DNA from: Flavobacteriales bacterium | GTDB taxonomy: Bacteria; Bacteroidota; Bacteroidia; NS11-12g; UBA9320 | Reading direction: 5' to 3' | Length of the DNA: 64,000 nt | Assembly: GCA_020635355.1 (NCBI GenBank) | Contig: JACJZW010000014.1 | Coordinates: 1 to 64,000, forward strand | Part shown: positions 17,206-26,076 of the stretch, in pieces | How the letters are laid out: each line of letters begins with the position of its first letter | How positions within the stretch are numbered: position 1 is the first letter of the stretch | Notes under the pieces: model-generated | Seen by the model: the letters and a program-made list of their open reading frames with translations, nothing else | What the model was told of the DNA's origin: nothing | Database searches by the model: none | Position numbers and translations under genes: made by a program

Positions 17206-19002
17206 TTAATTGAGTACAATGGTTGGTGTGGTTTCAGTTGGTTCTTCTGAACCGCCCGTTTCTGCTGCAGGAGCTGATGGCGCTGCTTCCTCGGCTTTGG
17301 CAAAGGATGATTTTTGCTCGCGCATCCATGTGTCATATTCTTTTTGGCTTTCCACCACAATCTTGATCTTCATGTTGAAGTGAGAGTTTCCACAGATCTT
17401 GTTACAGATGATGTGATAATCGAAATTCTCGTCCCGCAATTCAGCGCGTCGTTCGGCGGTGGTTTTGATTGGTTTGAATGTGAATTGGGTAGGTATACCC
17501 GGAACCACGTTCATTTGAGCGCGGAACTCCTTCATCAAAGCGGAGTGAATAACATCACGTGAACGGAATTTGAAGGTAACCGGTTTGTTCACAACGAGGT
17601 GAATCTCTTCACCTACGATGTCGTCCATTGCGGCTTCGGTAAAGATGGCTTTCGCCTGAAGCGCCTCTTTAACGCGTTTGATTTGTGTTGTTCTTCGTCG
17701 GATTTGTAGTCGGAGATGTGCTTCAGCAGAACCTGATTCAATGTCTTCGATTTGCTTGAGATGATTGGCGCGATCTTTACCCACCAAACCACCGAGGGTT
17801 GATTTCAATTTGCCCAAATCAGCTGGAAGCTTTTCGATGGCCTCTTCAAAAGCAACAATATCTTTTTCCAACTCACCCAACAAGGTCTCTGCTTTGTAAT
17901 CAACAGCCACCCCCAATGGGTTACTGATTTCAGAGATCAAGTTGTAATTGGCATTTCCCAATTTGCCATCGGCACCGGGATATCGCACTTTCCAGGCAAA
18001 CTGATGGGCAAATACTTCGATGGTAGCTGTGCCTTCTTCAGGTGTTTTGTTAATGGATCGCCAGGCATTCAAACCACCGAGAACCAGAAAGGTCAGCACG
18101 ATGGCCGGAACGATGGTCCAGATTAATTCCAACTTATCGTTTTCCGGGTAGTAGAGGGCTTTAACACCTTTCTTCTGACGGTATTTGAAGGCAAAATAGA
18201 ACAGGGCAATCTGCGTCACGAAGAACACAATACCGGTGAAGATGAAGGTAAGCTTCATCATGGCGTCGATGTTGTGTCCATGCTCGGAACTGGCATTGGA
18301 TAACAGCGTATACTTTCCGTGAATGGATAATTCATAGAGACCGGCACTCATTCCGAGGATCAGGAAGAACAGCATCAAGGTAGCGTTCACATTGTTCCAT
18401 GGAATAACTTCCCGTCCGGTGAGCTTTCCAACCAGATCAATGGTTCGAACAATCACCAATACCACGACGAATACAATGATGGCCAGCAGCAACAACAACC
18501 AATTGGTTTTGTTGAAGAGCGACTCATCTACCGGAGGGGCCGGAGGAGCAACATCCATTCCAACACTTTTGATTGGACCGTTTTCCGTGTACATCAGGAT
18601 GGACTTGATTTCTTCATCCGTCAAATCCGGGAACACGTTCATGGCCGTTCCGTTAAACTCATTGTAGATGGCGATGGCATCGGCATCTCCGGACAACCGA
18701 AGTTCATTGTTATTACGGATCCATTTCAGAAGCCATTCAACATCACGTCGACCTGTTACGTCTTTCAACGCCGGACCGGTCATTTTACGATCCAGGGCAT
18801 GACAAGAAGAACATTTGGCTTTGAATAACTTTTCTCCTGCGTTGATGGTAGCCTCAGACACCTCCATACCAGTGGCACTGGATGTGATGTTTAATTGGGC
18901 TTGAGCAAAGGAGAAAGCAAAGATGAAAAAGAGCGTCGTAACGCCGAGCTTTAGAAATCGGTTTTGCATTCTTTTTGGCTTAACGATTTGTGTGTTATCC
19001 AT
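17206..19002 (-). CDS. Cytochrome c oxidase subunit II fused to N-terminal cytochrome c
   Basis: This is the first gene of the operon, 598 residues against about 350 for a plain subunit II. In order it has a signal peptide (to about residue 36), a class I cytochrome c with CSSCH at 64-68 and candidate axial Met at 121, two helices (about 167-187 and 206-224), the two subunit II helices (250-273 and 293-314), and a CuA cupredoxin. CuA ligands are intact: H486, C533, C537, H541, M544. Residues about 371-460 form a charged, helical insert inside the cupredoxin. An even number of helices keeps both heme and CuA domains periplasmic. Unlike caa3 oxidases, the cytochrome c is N-terminal. The start could also be the ATG at 18969 just before the signal peptide. 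Confidence 0.9.
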   Translation of the reverse strand: MDNTQIVKPKRMQNRFLKLGVTTLFFIFAFSFAQAQLNITSSATGMEVSEATINAGEKLFKAKCSSCHALDRKMTGPALKDVTGRRDVEWLLKWIRNNNELRLSGDADAIAIYNEFNGTAMNVFPDLTDEEIKSILMYTENGPIKSVGMDVAPPAPPVDESLFNKTNWLLLLLAIIVFVVVLVIVRTIDLVGKLTGREVIPWNNVNATLMLFFLILGMSAGLYELSIHGKYTLLSNASSEHGHNIDAMMKLTFIFTGIVFFVTQIALFYFAFKYRQKKGVKALYYPENDKLELIWTIVPAIVLTFLVLGGLNAWRSINKTPEEGTATIEVFAHQFAWKVRYPGADGKLGNANYNLISEISNPLGVAVDYKAETLLGELEKDIVAFEEAIEKLPADLGKLKSTLGGLVGKDRANHLKQIEDIESGSAEAHLRLQIRRRTTQIKRVKEALQAKAIFTEAAMDDIVGEEIHLVVNKPVTFKFRSRDVIHSALMKEFRAQMNVVPGIPTQFTFKPIKTTAERRAELRDENFDYHIICNKICGNSHFNMKIKIVVESQKEYDTWMREQKSSFAKAEEAAPSAPAAETGGSEEPTETTPTIVLN

Positions 19003-19062
19003 TAATAGTCAGGCAGTTGTGTAATTCGGTAGTCCGCACTACTTCCCTACCCAAAATTTGAG

Positions 19063-19070
19063 CAAAAATA
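19063..19070 (-). promoter_or_regulatory. Putative -7 promoter box for the oxidase operon
   Basis: Minus-strand TATTTTTG matches TAnnTTTG and lies about 60 bp before the first gene of the operon. A TTG sits 15 bp further upstream, closer than the usual -33 spacing, so only the -7 element is claimed. Confidence 0.45.
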
Positions 19071-19164
19071 GCCTCTTTTTTATACCAATGACTGAAATGG
19101 ATACCTTTAATAAAAAGGCCAATTTATTTAGAACGAATACAAATTGATGACAATTGAACAAACA

Positions 19165-19187
19165 AAAAGGGAGTCCGAAGACTCCCT
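19165..19187 (-). terminator. Rho-independent terminator with TTCG loop
   Basis: Read on the minus strand this is GGGAGTC-TTCG-GACTCCC followed by TTTTTG: a perfect 7-bp GC-rich stem with a stable TTCG tetraloop and a U-run. It lies about 155 bp after the stop of the beta-barrel gene at 19341 and separates the CvfB transcript from the oxidase operon. The rest of the 19003-19340 spacer is AT-rich and unremarkable. Confidence 0.85.
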
Positions 19188-19340
19188 CTCTGCAACCAAA
19201 AACTAAAACTGAAATTTAATTTACCACTATTAAACTTGCTTTGGCTTGCTGATTTCTCAGCGTGCATCTTATAAACGCCTTGAGATTTAAATTGGTTGCG
19301 TGACTTTCGTCAAAGCAATGTCTAAATTTTTGGTAGTTTC

Positions 19341-19982
19341 CTAGAGCTTGACCGAGAGGCCTGCTCCAACCAAGTTGGGTGCGCCTAAATTGAATTCAAA
19401 GTGGCAGGCGATATGGTCCGTGAGGTAGGCCCGTCCGCCCAAGGCCGTGAAGCTGAAATTTGGTCGGGTGAAGGTGAATTTCGTGAGGACGTCCAATCGG
19501 TCGTCATTGGTATCGATGTTAATACCCCAAAAGATCATCCCCACACGCAGTCCACTATAAAAATCTACGCGTTCATTTCCACCGTAATGAACCTTCGTAG
19601 AAAAGGAAATGTTGTTTCGTCGCATGGTGTACGGCACAACCCCCTCCCGAAGTTCATTGTTCAAGGTGTACGCATAATCCAGATCGCCGTACAATTGTTG
19701 AGATGATGCCACCATTCCGATGCTCCACATGTCACTCAAACCATAATCATAACTTAGAACCACGGCAGGTTTGGAGTTGATGCCCACTGTTACCCGGTCA
19801 AAGGAATCCTTGAAGGATTTGCCATCCACGAAGGTTTTTAAGGCAGCACCTACCACGGAGAAACCAATATCGCTGGTGATTACGCTTTCTCCCGAAGTCG
19901 TTTGAGCGAATGTTAAGATGGATTTACCCGGAACTATTAGGAAGAATAAACTGATTGTTAGGAAGCGTTTCATAAGCATCAT
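19341..19982 (-). CDS. Outer-membrane beta-barrel protein, unknown function
   Basis: A 213-residue secreted protein with a signal peptide (cleavage after about residue 26, at LTFAQ) and amphipathic beta-strands throughout, ending in AGLSVKL as small outer-membrane barrels do. ATG codons at 19982, 19979 and 19973 are all possible starts; the longer reading from 20021 needs a TTG and spoils the signal peptide. It follows cvfB on the same strand and is followed by a strong terminator. No specific family is recognised; it resembles generic outer-membrane beta-barrel/PorT-like folds. Confidence 0.65.
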   Translation of the reverse strand: MMLMKRFLTISLFFLIVPGKSILTFAQTTSGESVITSDIGFSVVGAALKTFVDGKSFKDSFDRVTVGINSKPAVVLSYDYGLSDMWSIGMVASSQQLYGDLDYAYTLNNELREGVVPYTMRRNNISFSTKVHYGGNERVDFYSGLRVGMIFWGINIDTNDDRLDVLTKFTFTRPNFSFTALGGRAYLTDHIACHFEFNLGAPNLVGAGLSVKL

Positions 19983-20025
19983 TTTGGGATTCCTCACACT
20001 TATCGCGCCAGAGCTGGCCAATGAT

Positions 20026-20856
20026 TTATTTGAGGGAAATTTGATTCGGCCCGGGAACGATCAATTTCTTCTTGAACAAATTGCCAACGGCTTGCTTGAA
20101 ATTTCGTTTGCTCATTCCAGTTAGTGCAATGATCTCATCCGGAGATGATTTATCGCCAACCGGAAGAGACCCATTTGGGCTGTCCTGAAGTTGTTTTAAT
20201 AATCGTTCGGCGTGAACGTCCATACCCTTTCCGCCCCAGGGCTGTAAACGAATGTCGAGTTTGCCGTCGTCGCGCACTTTGCTAATCCAACCTGAAACGG
20301 ATAAACCCGGAAACACATCCTGAAAGATTTCGTTCTGATACACGAGTCCTTCAAACGACTGATTCACGATACAGTTCCATCCAATATCCGTGGGTTTGGT
20401 GAGGCTCACGTCAACCTGATCACCCGCTTGCAACGCGTCCGAAGGCTCCTGAAAAAATCGATTCAGGCGCATAGAGGCGAAGGGTCGGTTGGACTGTTCA
20501 TCCAACTCAACGGCAACGGCAACTCGGTCACCGGGCTTCAAATTCCTGGTTTGTTCCCGATAGGGAAGAAGGAGGTCTTTTTCCAAACCCCAGTTCAGAA
20601 AGGCACCAATGGTTCCAACCGACGTAACATCCAAAAAACCTATCTGACCGCAATGAAGAATGGGTCGGTCAGTCACCGCAACTGGTCGGTCTTCGGAGTC
20701 TGTGTAGACAAACACCTCCAGCTCATCGCCTGGTTTGAGGTCATCTGAAACGTATCGGTTAGGAAGTAGGATTTCCGTTCCTTCTTCATCGATCAGATAG
20801 ATCCCAATGGTTGAAGGACGAGCGGCGGTTAGGGTATTTACACGACCAATTTTCAT
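20026..20856 (-). CDS. cvfB: CvfB family S1-domain RNA-binding protein
   Basis: This 276-residue protein matches CvfB/YitL. It has tandem S1-like OB-fold domains at the N-terminus (the second includes GAFLNWGLEKDLLLPY near residues 85-100), a third S1-like region in the middle, and a C-terminal winged-helix region (LTGMSKRNFKQAVGNLFKK near 245-262). CvfB proteins bind RNA and influence virulence or surface gene expression in Firmicutes; the role in Bacteroidota is unknown. The ATG overlaps the stop of the glycosyltransferase upstream (ATGA). Confidence 0.9.
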   Translation of the reverse strand: MKIGRVNTLTAARPSTIGIYLIDEEGTEILLPNRYVSDDLKPGDELEVFVYTDSEDRPVAVTDRPILHCGQIGFLDVTSVGTIGAFLNWGLEKDLLLPYREQTRNLKPGDRVAVAVELDEQSNRPFASMRLNRFFQEPSDALQAGDQVDVSLTKPTDIGWNCIVNQSFEGLVYQNEIFQDVFPGLSVSGWISKVRDDGKLDIRLQPWGGKGMDVHAERLLKQLQDSPNGSLPVGDKSSPDEIIALTGMSKRNFKQAVGNLFKKKLIVPGPNQISLK

Positions 20857-21953
20857 CTTGTTGACACCGATTGATACAGGTTGATATGCTCTTTAGCAAT
20901 GGTATTTGCGTCATACAATGGTAGGCGTTGTTGTTGAGCATTCCTCAATTCATTACGAACCTCCTCATGATGAAGGGCTTCCAGCGAAGCTGAGATGGAG
21001 GATTCATCTAATGGGTTGAAAAAATACTTCGAAGATCCGGTGACCTCTTCCATACTGGTATTCGTCCCGGTTAAAACGGGTTTCCCGCAGGCCATTGCTT
21101 CCAGGGCCGGAATCCCAAATCCCTCATACTCACTGGGTAGTACTACGGCAGTGGACGCCTCGTAAAATAATTTGAGATGCTCCGGTGAGGCGTCGGTGAT
21201 GAGCTGAATGTCATTGCCTGATTGCTCAACCACTTGTCGCACGGCGTTCAGGGCATCCCCAGGTTTTCCAACCAATACTAAGGGCAGCTTATCAATTATG
21301 GACAGATCCTGCCAAGCCTTGATTAGCCGAAGATGATTTTTTCGTTTTTCAAAACTGCTGACACACAGAAGAAAAGCATTAGGAAGGTTATACTGCTTCC
21401 GGAATTGATCGAGATTTTCCCTGTTCGAACGGTGATAGAAGGCTTCATCACATGGCTGTCCAATCACTACCAGCTTATTGGAATGAACCGGTAACATGGC
21501 TTGGATGTCCTGGCGTGTGACCTCGCTGGTACAAATCACCACATTGGACATGCGCAAGGCATTGCGAAGTTTATACAGGTAGATTAATCGATCCCAAAAG
21601 GAATAGTACGATGGATACTTCAGAAAAATGAGATCGTGTACCGTGACCACCAATTTAGTTTGTCGCGGACGTAGCATCGGCAGTTCTGCACTCAAACCGT
21701 GATATACATCAAGATTGGCAGCTTCAATGGAAGCGGTAATGCCCACTTGCCGCCAAAAGAGCTTCTTTCCCTTCGCTGTTTTGAAGCTTATATTGGATTG
21801 GGTAGATGGAATCTCCGACGGAAGATCTCGATTGAAAAGGACGAAATCGTGATCGGGAAAATGAGTCGACAGCGAATGGACTAGACTACGGGAGTAATTG
21901 CCCAACCCTTTTTGGTTGTGAACATATCGCTTGGCGTCAAATCCAATCCGCAT
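20853..21953 (-). CDS. Glycosyltransferase, GT4 type
   Basis: A 366-residue GT-B fold enzyme. The N-terminal domain has the KGLGNYSRSLV acceptor-side loop. The C-terminal nucleotide-sugar domain has FEKRKNHLRLIKAW near 210 and the conserved EGFGIPALEAMACGKPV motif near 283-300, with the EX7E glutamates of family GT4. Such enzymes build cell-surface glycans such as mannosyl chains; acceptor and donor cannot be read from sequence. It is translationally coupled to cvfB (4-bp overlap) and lies 8 bp after dapD. Confidence 0.9.
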   Translation of the reverse strand: MRIGFDAKRYVHNQKGLGNYSRSLVHSLSTHFPDHDFVLFNRDLPSEIPSTQSNISFKTAKGKKLFWRQVGITASIEAANLDVYHGLSAELPMLRPRQTKLVVTVHDLIFLKYPSYYSFWDRLIYLYKLRNALRMSNVVICTSEVTRQDIQAMLPVHSNKLVVIGQPCDEAFYHRSNRENLDQFRKQYNLPNAFLLCVSSFEKRKNHLRLIKAWQDLSIIDKLPLVLVGKPGDALNAVRQVVEQSGNDIQLITDASPEHLKLFYEASTAVVLPSEYEGFGIPALEAMACGKPVLTGTNTSMEEVTGSSKYFFNPLDESSISASLEALHHEEVRNELRNAQQQRLPLYDANTIAKEHINLYQSVSTR

Positions 21954-21961
21954 GGTGTGGT

Positions 21962-22777
21962 TTAGACCGCAACGTCAAAATCCCGCAGGGCGGAATTTAA
22001 ACTGGTTTTCTTATCTGTGCTTTCTTTCCGCTGACCGATGATCAGTGCACAGGGTACGTTGAACTTGCCGGCCGGAAATTCTTTGGTCAATGAACCGGGG
22101 ATTACTACGGATCGTGGGGGCACTTCGCCCCGATACGTTACCGGTGAAGTTCCGCTAACATCAATGATTTTAGTGGATTTGGTCAGCGTTACGCCAGCTC
22201 CTATAACGGCTTCCTGGCCAATGTGAACTCCTTCCACAATGATGCTTCTGGAACCAATAAAGCAGTTGTCTTCGATGATCACAGGAGCGGCTTGAACAGG
22301 TTCTAAAACGCCTCCAATTCCAACGCCACCACTCAGGTGAACATTCTTTCCAATTTGAGCACACGAACCAACCGTAGCCCACGTATCTACCATGGTTCCG
22401 GAATCTACATACGCTCCAATGTTTACATAGCTGGGCATCATCACCACTCCACGTGCCAGATAGGCGCCATATCGTGCTACGGCATGGGGTACCACCCGAA
22501 TACCCAATTCAGCATAATTCCGCTTGAGCTCCATTTTGTCGTGAAACTCCATGGGGCCTGCTTCCGTAACTTTCATTTCACGAATGGGGAAGTAGAGGAT
22601 AACTGCTTTTTTAACCCAGTCGTTTACCTGCCATCCATCGGGAGTTGGCTGGGCAACGCGGAGGTTACCGCTATCCAGATCGGCAATGACGCTGTTGATG
22701 ATCTCTTTGTTTTCCGATTGTTTGAGCAAATCACGGTTGTCCCAAACCGATTCGATGATTGATTGTCTGTTATCCAT
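21962..22777 (-). CDS. dapD: Tetrahydrodipicolinate N-succinyltransferase
   Basis: DapD transfers succinyl from succinyl-CoA to tetrahydrodipicolinate in the lysine and meso-diaminopimelate pathway, supplying peptidoglycan. The 271-residue protein has the left-handed beta-helix hexapeptide region (VNIGAYVDSGTMVDTWATVG around 118-138 and GGVGIGGVLEP) and the C-terminal VPCALIIGQR strand. Its start overlaps the end of the transketolase C-terminal gene by 8 bp, implying co-expression. Confidence 0.96.
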   Translation of the reverse strand: MDNRQSIIESVWDNRDLLKQSENKEIINSVIADLDSGNLRVAQPTPDGWQVNDWVKKAVILYFPIREMKVTEAGPMEFHDKMELKRNYAELGIRVVPHAVARYGAYLARGVVMMPSYVNIGAYVDSGTMVDTWATVGSCAQIGKNVHLSGGVGIGGVLEPVQAAPVIIEDNCFIGSRSIIVEGVHIGQEAVIGAGVTLTKSTKIIDVSGTSPVTYRGEVPPRSVVIPGSLTKEFPAGKFNVPCALIIGQRKESTDKKTSLNSALRDFDVAV

Positions 22778-23729
22778 TCTTCCGAGCCATTACCTTCCCA
22801 ACGGCATCCACAATATTTTGTTTGCCCAATCCGTATTTCTCCAGCAGTTGATCGGGAGTGCCGCTCTCACCAAATTGATCGTTTACGGCCACCATTTCCA
22901 CTGGCGTAGGCTGATTACTTGCCAGCAGCTGGCAAACAGCATCACCCAATCCGCCGTTCATTTGATGTTCTTCGGCTGTTACAACACAACGGGTTTTGGC
23001 CACTGATTTAAGAATGGCCTGATCATCCAATGGTTTGATGGTGTGAATGTTAATTACCTCACAGGACAAGCCCTGATCGGCTAGGATGGCGGCGGCTTCA
23101 ATGGCCTTCCAAACCAAATGTCCGGTAGCAATAATGGTGACATCAGTACCTTCCTGAACCATCCATGCTTTACCAATAATGAAGGGTTGATTTGGATCTG
23201 TGAACACGGGCCATTTTGGCCGACCAAAGCGAAGATATACGGGGCCGTGATGTTCGGCAATGGCGATGGTTGCCGCCTTGGTTTGATTGTAATCACATGG
23301 ATTGATGACTACCATATTCGGCAGCATTCTCATCATCCCGATATCTTCCAGAATCTGATGTGTGGCTCCGTCTTCTCCAAGTGTTAATCCGGCGTGCGAG
23401 GCACATATTTTTACATTCTTTTCGGAATACGCCACGGACTGACGAATCTGATCATACACCCGGCCTGTGGAGAAGTTGGCAAACGTTCCGGTAAATGGAA
23501 TTTTACCTCCGGTTGCCAGACCTGCTGCCATGCCAATCATATTGGCTTCGGCAATCCCGGCTTGAAAAAAACGTTCCGGAAATTCCTTCTGGAAGGCATC
23601 CATTTTGAGTGAACCGGTTAGGTCGGCACACAGGCCAACCACATTCGGGTTGGTGCGACCCAGTTCCAGTAATCCGGCACCAAAACCGGAGCGGGTATCT
23701 TTTTTATCGGTTACAACTAATCCATTCAT
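22770..23729 (-). CDS. Transketolase, C-terminal subunit
   Basis: This 319-residue protein holds the pyrimidine-binding and C-terminal domains of transketolase. Landmarks are the catalytic glutamate region GIAEANMIGMAAGLA near 77-91, the SHAGLTLGEDGATHQ loop, and the C-terminal transketolase domain from about 190. It needs the N-terminal subunit encoded at 25166-26032. The two halves are separated by a VWA-domain gene on the same strand, yet spacing (21 and 17 bp) still suggests a single transcript. Confidence 0.94.
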   Translation of the reverse strand: MNGLVVTDKKDTRSGFGAGLLELGRTNPNVVGLCADLTGSLKMDAFQKEFPERFFQAGIAEANMIGMAAGLATGGKIPFTGTFANFSTGRVYDQIRQSVAYSEKNVKICASHAGLTLGEDGATHQILEDIGMMRMLPNMVVINPCDYNQTKAATIAIAEHHGPVYLRFGRPKWPVFTDPNQPFIIGKAWMVQEGTDVTIIATGHLVWKAIEAAAILADQGLSCEVINIHTIKPLDDQAILKSVAKTRCVVTAEEHQMNGGLGDAVCQLLASNQPTPVEMVAVNDQFGESGTPDQLLEKYGLGKQNIVDAVGKVMARKNG

Positions 23730-23750
23730 TGGGGTGTGATTGAGGGTTTG

Positions 23751-25118
23751 TCAGAGTGTTATGTTGGTGACCTTACCAGATTCGATCTCAAAGGTCTGAT
23801 CTTTTGAATTAATAATGTTCTTTTCCTTCTTCATGCGTGCCACCAGGGCATAGGATCCGGGCTGTAAGACCAGAACGGTATTTTTACCATTGATGTCCAG
23901 ATTACAAACCCATTCATAGTCTCCTCCTTTGACACGGTAAATATCACCCACGTAGTCGGATCGCGTTACGAGGTTAAGCTTACCGGGTTGAAAAATCTTG
24001 AGGGTGGTTTTCTTACTCTGTTTGATCTCAACGCCTTCGTACCGAATGCGCGGGAGGGTGAGGATTTCAAGATCGTAGGTTCCAATGATCAATGGTTCAA
24101 CGGTATTGAACTCCTGAACGTGAATAATCTGTTGGGTTTTAGGATCCAGAATTAAGGCATTCAATCGGGGATAGCCGGTTAATCCAGCTACTTCCAATCC
24201 CAGTGATCCCTGTGGGGCGGGGATGTCAATGGTGGTGTGTTTTCCGGGCAAAATTTCAACGTTGTTTTTGCGCACCGGCGGGATGGTGTGAACCAGGATA
24301 TCGTAGTTATGGGCGGGATCCAGGTAGATGGTATCCGGAACACCTTTTTCGTTTAAGGTGTGCACTACGTTCTGAAGAAATTCCTTTGTCTTGGCATCGT
24401 AGAAACTGATGTTGACATCTGTTTCAGTGGGTTTATTGAACTTGTCCAGGAGATTAATCTGGCATGTAGTATTGTTAAGCGCCTGTGAAACAACTACCTC
24501 CAACACGTTTTCAAACGCTTCTTCCGTATTGGCCTCGAAGTACTTTCCAACACAATCAAACTGAGCTTTGAAATCTTCCTGCAGTCCAATCCCGATGATA
24601 AAGGGCTTGAGAATGATGCCTTGTTTTTGAAGCGCCTGGGAAACGGCGCAGGGATCGCCATCGCATTCCTCAATTCCATCGGTAATGAGGATAATGATGT
24701 TCCGGGAATTGGGTGTTCGCGGGAAGTCATAGGCCGCCTCTTGAAGCGAGTAGGCAATGAGCGTGGTTCCTCGAGGACGAATGCCCGTAATGGCTTCCTT
24801 AATGTCGTTGTGGTTGTCCTTGCCGAAGGCTACTTCCAACTTGGTGTCTGTACACACCTGTCGTTCCACCGGATACTGATGACCATAGACCCGAAGTGCC
24901 ACTTCCACCTCGCTGAGTTGCTTGAGGCTATCCACCATGCGGCTCAAGAGTTTCTTAGCCACATTCACCCGGGTATCGTCGTCCATGCGGGAATACATCG
25001 ATCGGGATGCATCGAGCAGAAACAAAATTCGGGTAGTTTGTTCAGGTTTCGGGCTCGTTTGTGCCAGTCCGGAAAAGGCAAAGAAGAGGGCTAGACCAAA
25101 TGCAGCGATATGTTTCAT
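23751..25118 (-). CDS. Secreted von Willebrand factor type A domain protein
   Basis: A 455-residue protein with a signal peptide (cleavage near residue 20, after SGLAQ). Its VWA domain has an intact metal-ion-dependent adhesion site: DASRS at 36-40, RGTTLIAYS, and ITDGIEECDGDPC. After about residue 225 follow several beta-rich repeats with no clear family, perhaps PEGA- or carboxypeptidase-regulatory-like modules. The start is set at the ATG at 25118, which begins the signal peptide; upstream ATGs at 25148 and 25136 are weaker. It lies between the two transketolase halves. Partner and function are unknown; it should act in the periplasm or at the surface. Confidence 0.8.
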   Translation of the reverse strand: MKHIAAFGLALFFAFSGLAQTSPKPEQTTRILFLLDASRSMYSRMDDDTRVNVAKKLLSRMVDSLKQLSEVEVALRVYGHQYPVERQVCTDTKLEVAFGKDNHNDIKEAITGIRPRGTTLIAYSLQEAAYDFPRTPNSRNIIILITDGIEECDGDPCAVSQALQKQGIILKPFIIGIGLQEDFKAQFDCVGKYFEANTEEAFENVLEVVVSQALNNTTCQINLLDKFNKPTETDVNISFYDAKTKEFLQNVVHTLNEKGVPDTIYLDPAHNYDILVHTIPPVRKNNVEILPGKHTTIDIPAPQGSLGLEVAGLTGYPRLNALILDPKTQQIIHVQEFNTVEPLIIGTYDLEILTLPRIRYEGVEIKQSKKTTLKIFQPGKLNLVTRSDYVGDIYRVKGGDYEWVCNLDINGKNTVLVLQPGSYALVARMKKEKNIINSKDQTFEIESGKVTNITL

Positions 25119-25165
25119 GCATTGTTTATAACCCATTGAAGAATTCAAATATTGTTCCGGAGATT

Positions 25166-26032
25166 TCAGTAATCTCCCAGTGTTTCTGGATTTTGTGCGA
25201 GTGCTTGTGCCAATTGCTCGTCATTTGGAGCAATGCCGTGCCACGCATGTGATCCCATCATAAAGTCAACACCGTTCCCCATTTCGGTTTTCATGAGTAT
25301 GAGTACTGGCTTGCCTTTTCTACTGGCATCTATACCGGATTGAAGTCCCTGGTAAACGCTGTCGATGTTATTTCCATCCATTTCAAGGACTTCCCAGCCA
25401 AATGCTTCAAATTTTGATCGCATGTCAGTAAAGCCCATGATGTCTTTGGTGGATCCATCAATTTGCTGGCCGTTGAGGTCAACCGTTGCAATCAGGTTAT
25501 CAACCCCGTTATGAGCCGCATACATGATGGCCTCCCAGTTTTGCCCTTCTTGCAATTCACCATCGCCCATGAGGGCAAAAACGGTGCGATCATCCCCATT
25601 TAATTTTTTTGAAAGAGCGATGCCTACCGCAACGGATAACCCCTGACCCAAAGATCCGGTTGCCACCCGGATTCCGGGCAGTCCTTCTTCGGTAGCCGGG
25701 TGTCCCTGAAGTCGGGAATCCAACTTTCGGAAGGTGGCTAACTCGCTTACCTCAAAATATCCTGCCCGTGCAAGGGTTGAATAAAAAACCGGTGAAATAT
25801 GTCCATTGCTGAGAATGAAAACATCCTCATTTTCGCCAGCCATATTAAATGGCACCGCACTGTATTTCATGATCCGATGATAGAGAACCGTGAAAAACTC
25901 TGCGCAGCCCAGAGATCCACCAGGGTGGCCGGATTGAACTGCATGAACCATGCGAACGATATCTCGTCGCACTTGGGAGACGATGTCTTGTAACTCTGCG
26001 GTACTTTTCACGAGGGGGGATTCAAAGGACAA
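25166..26032 (-). CDS. Transketolase, N-terminal subunit
   Basis: This 288-residue protein is the thiamine-diphosphate-binding half of transketolase. It has the SGHPGGSLGCAE motif near residues 34-45, ATGSLGQGLSVAVG, and the GDGELQEGQNWEA diphosphate/Mg2+ motif near 150-162. Split transketolases are frequent in Bacteroidota and other lineages, normally with adjacent genes. Here the C-terminal half lies after an intervening VWA gene. It works in the non-oxidative pentose phosphate pathway. Confidence 0.94.
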   Translation of the reverse strand: MSFESPLVKSTAELQDIVSQVRRDIVRMVHAVQSGHPGGSLGCAEFFTVLYHRIMKYSAVPFNMAGENEDVFILSNGHISPVFYSTLARAGYFEVSELATFRKLDSRLQGHPATEEGLPGIRVATGSLGQGLSVAVGIALSKKLNGDDRTVFALMGDGELQEGQNWEAIMYAAHNGVDNLIATVDLNGQQIDGSTKDIMGFTDMRSKFEAFGWEVLEMDGNNIDSVYQGLQSGIDASRKGKPVLILMKTEMGNGVDFMMGSHAWHGIAPNDEQLAQALAQNPETLGDY

Positions 26033-26076
26033 AGGTGCTGATTTAATCAGTTATTCGGAATATTTGTGGATAGTTA

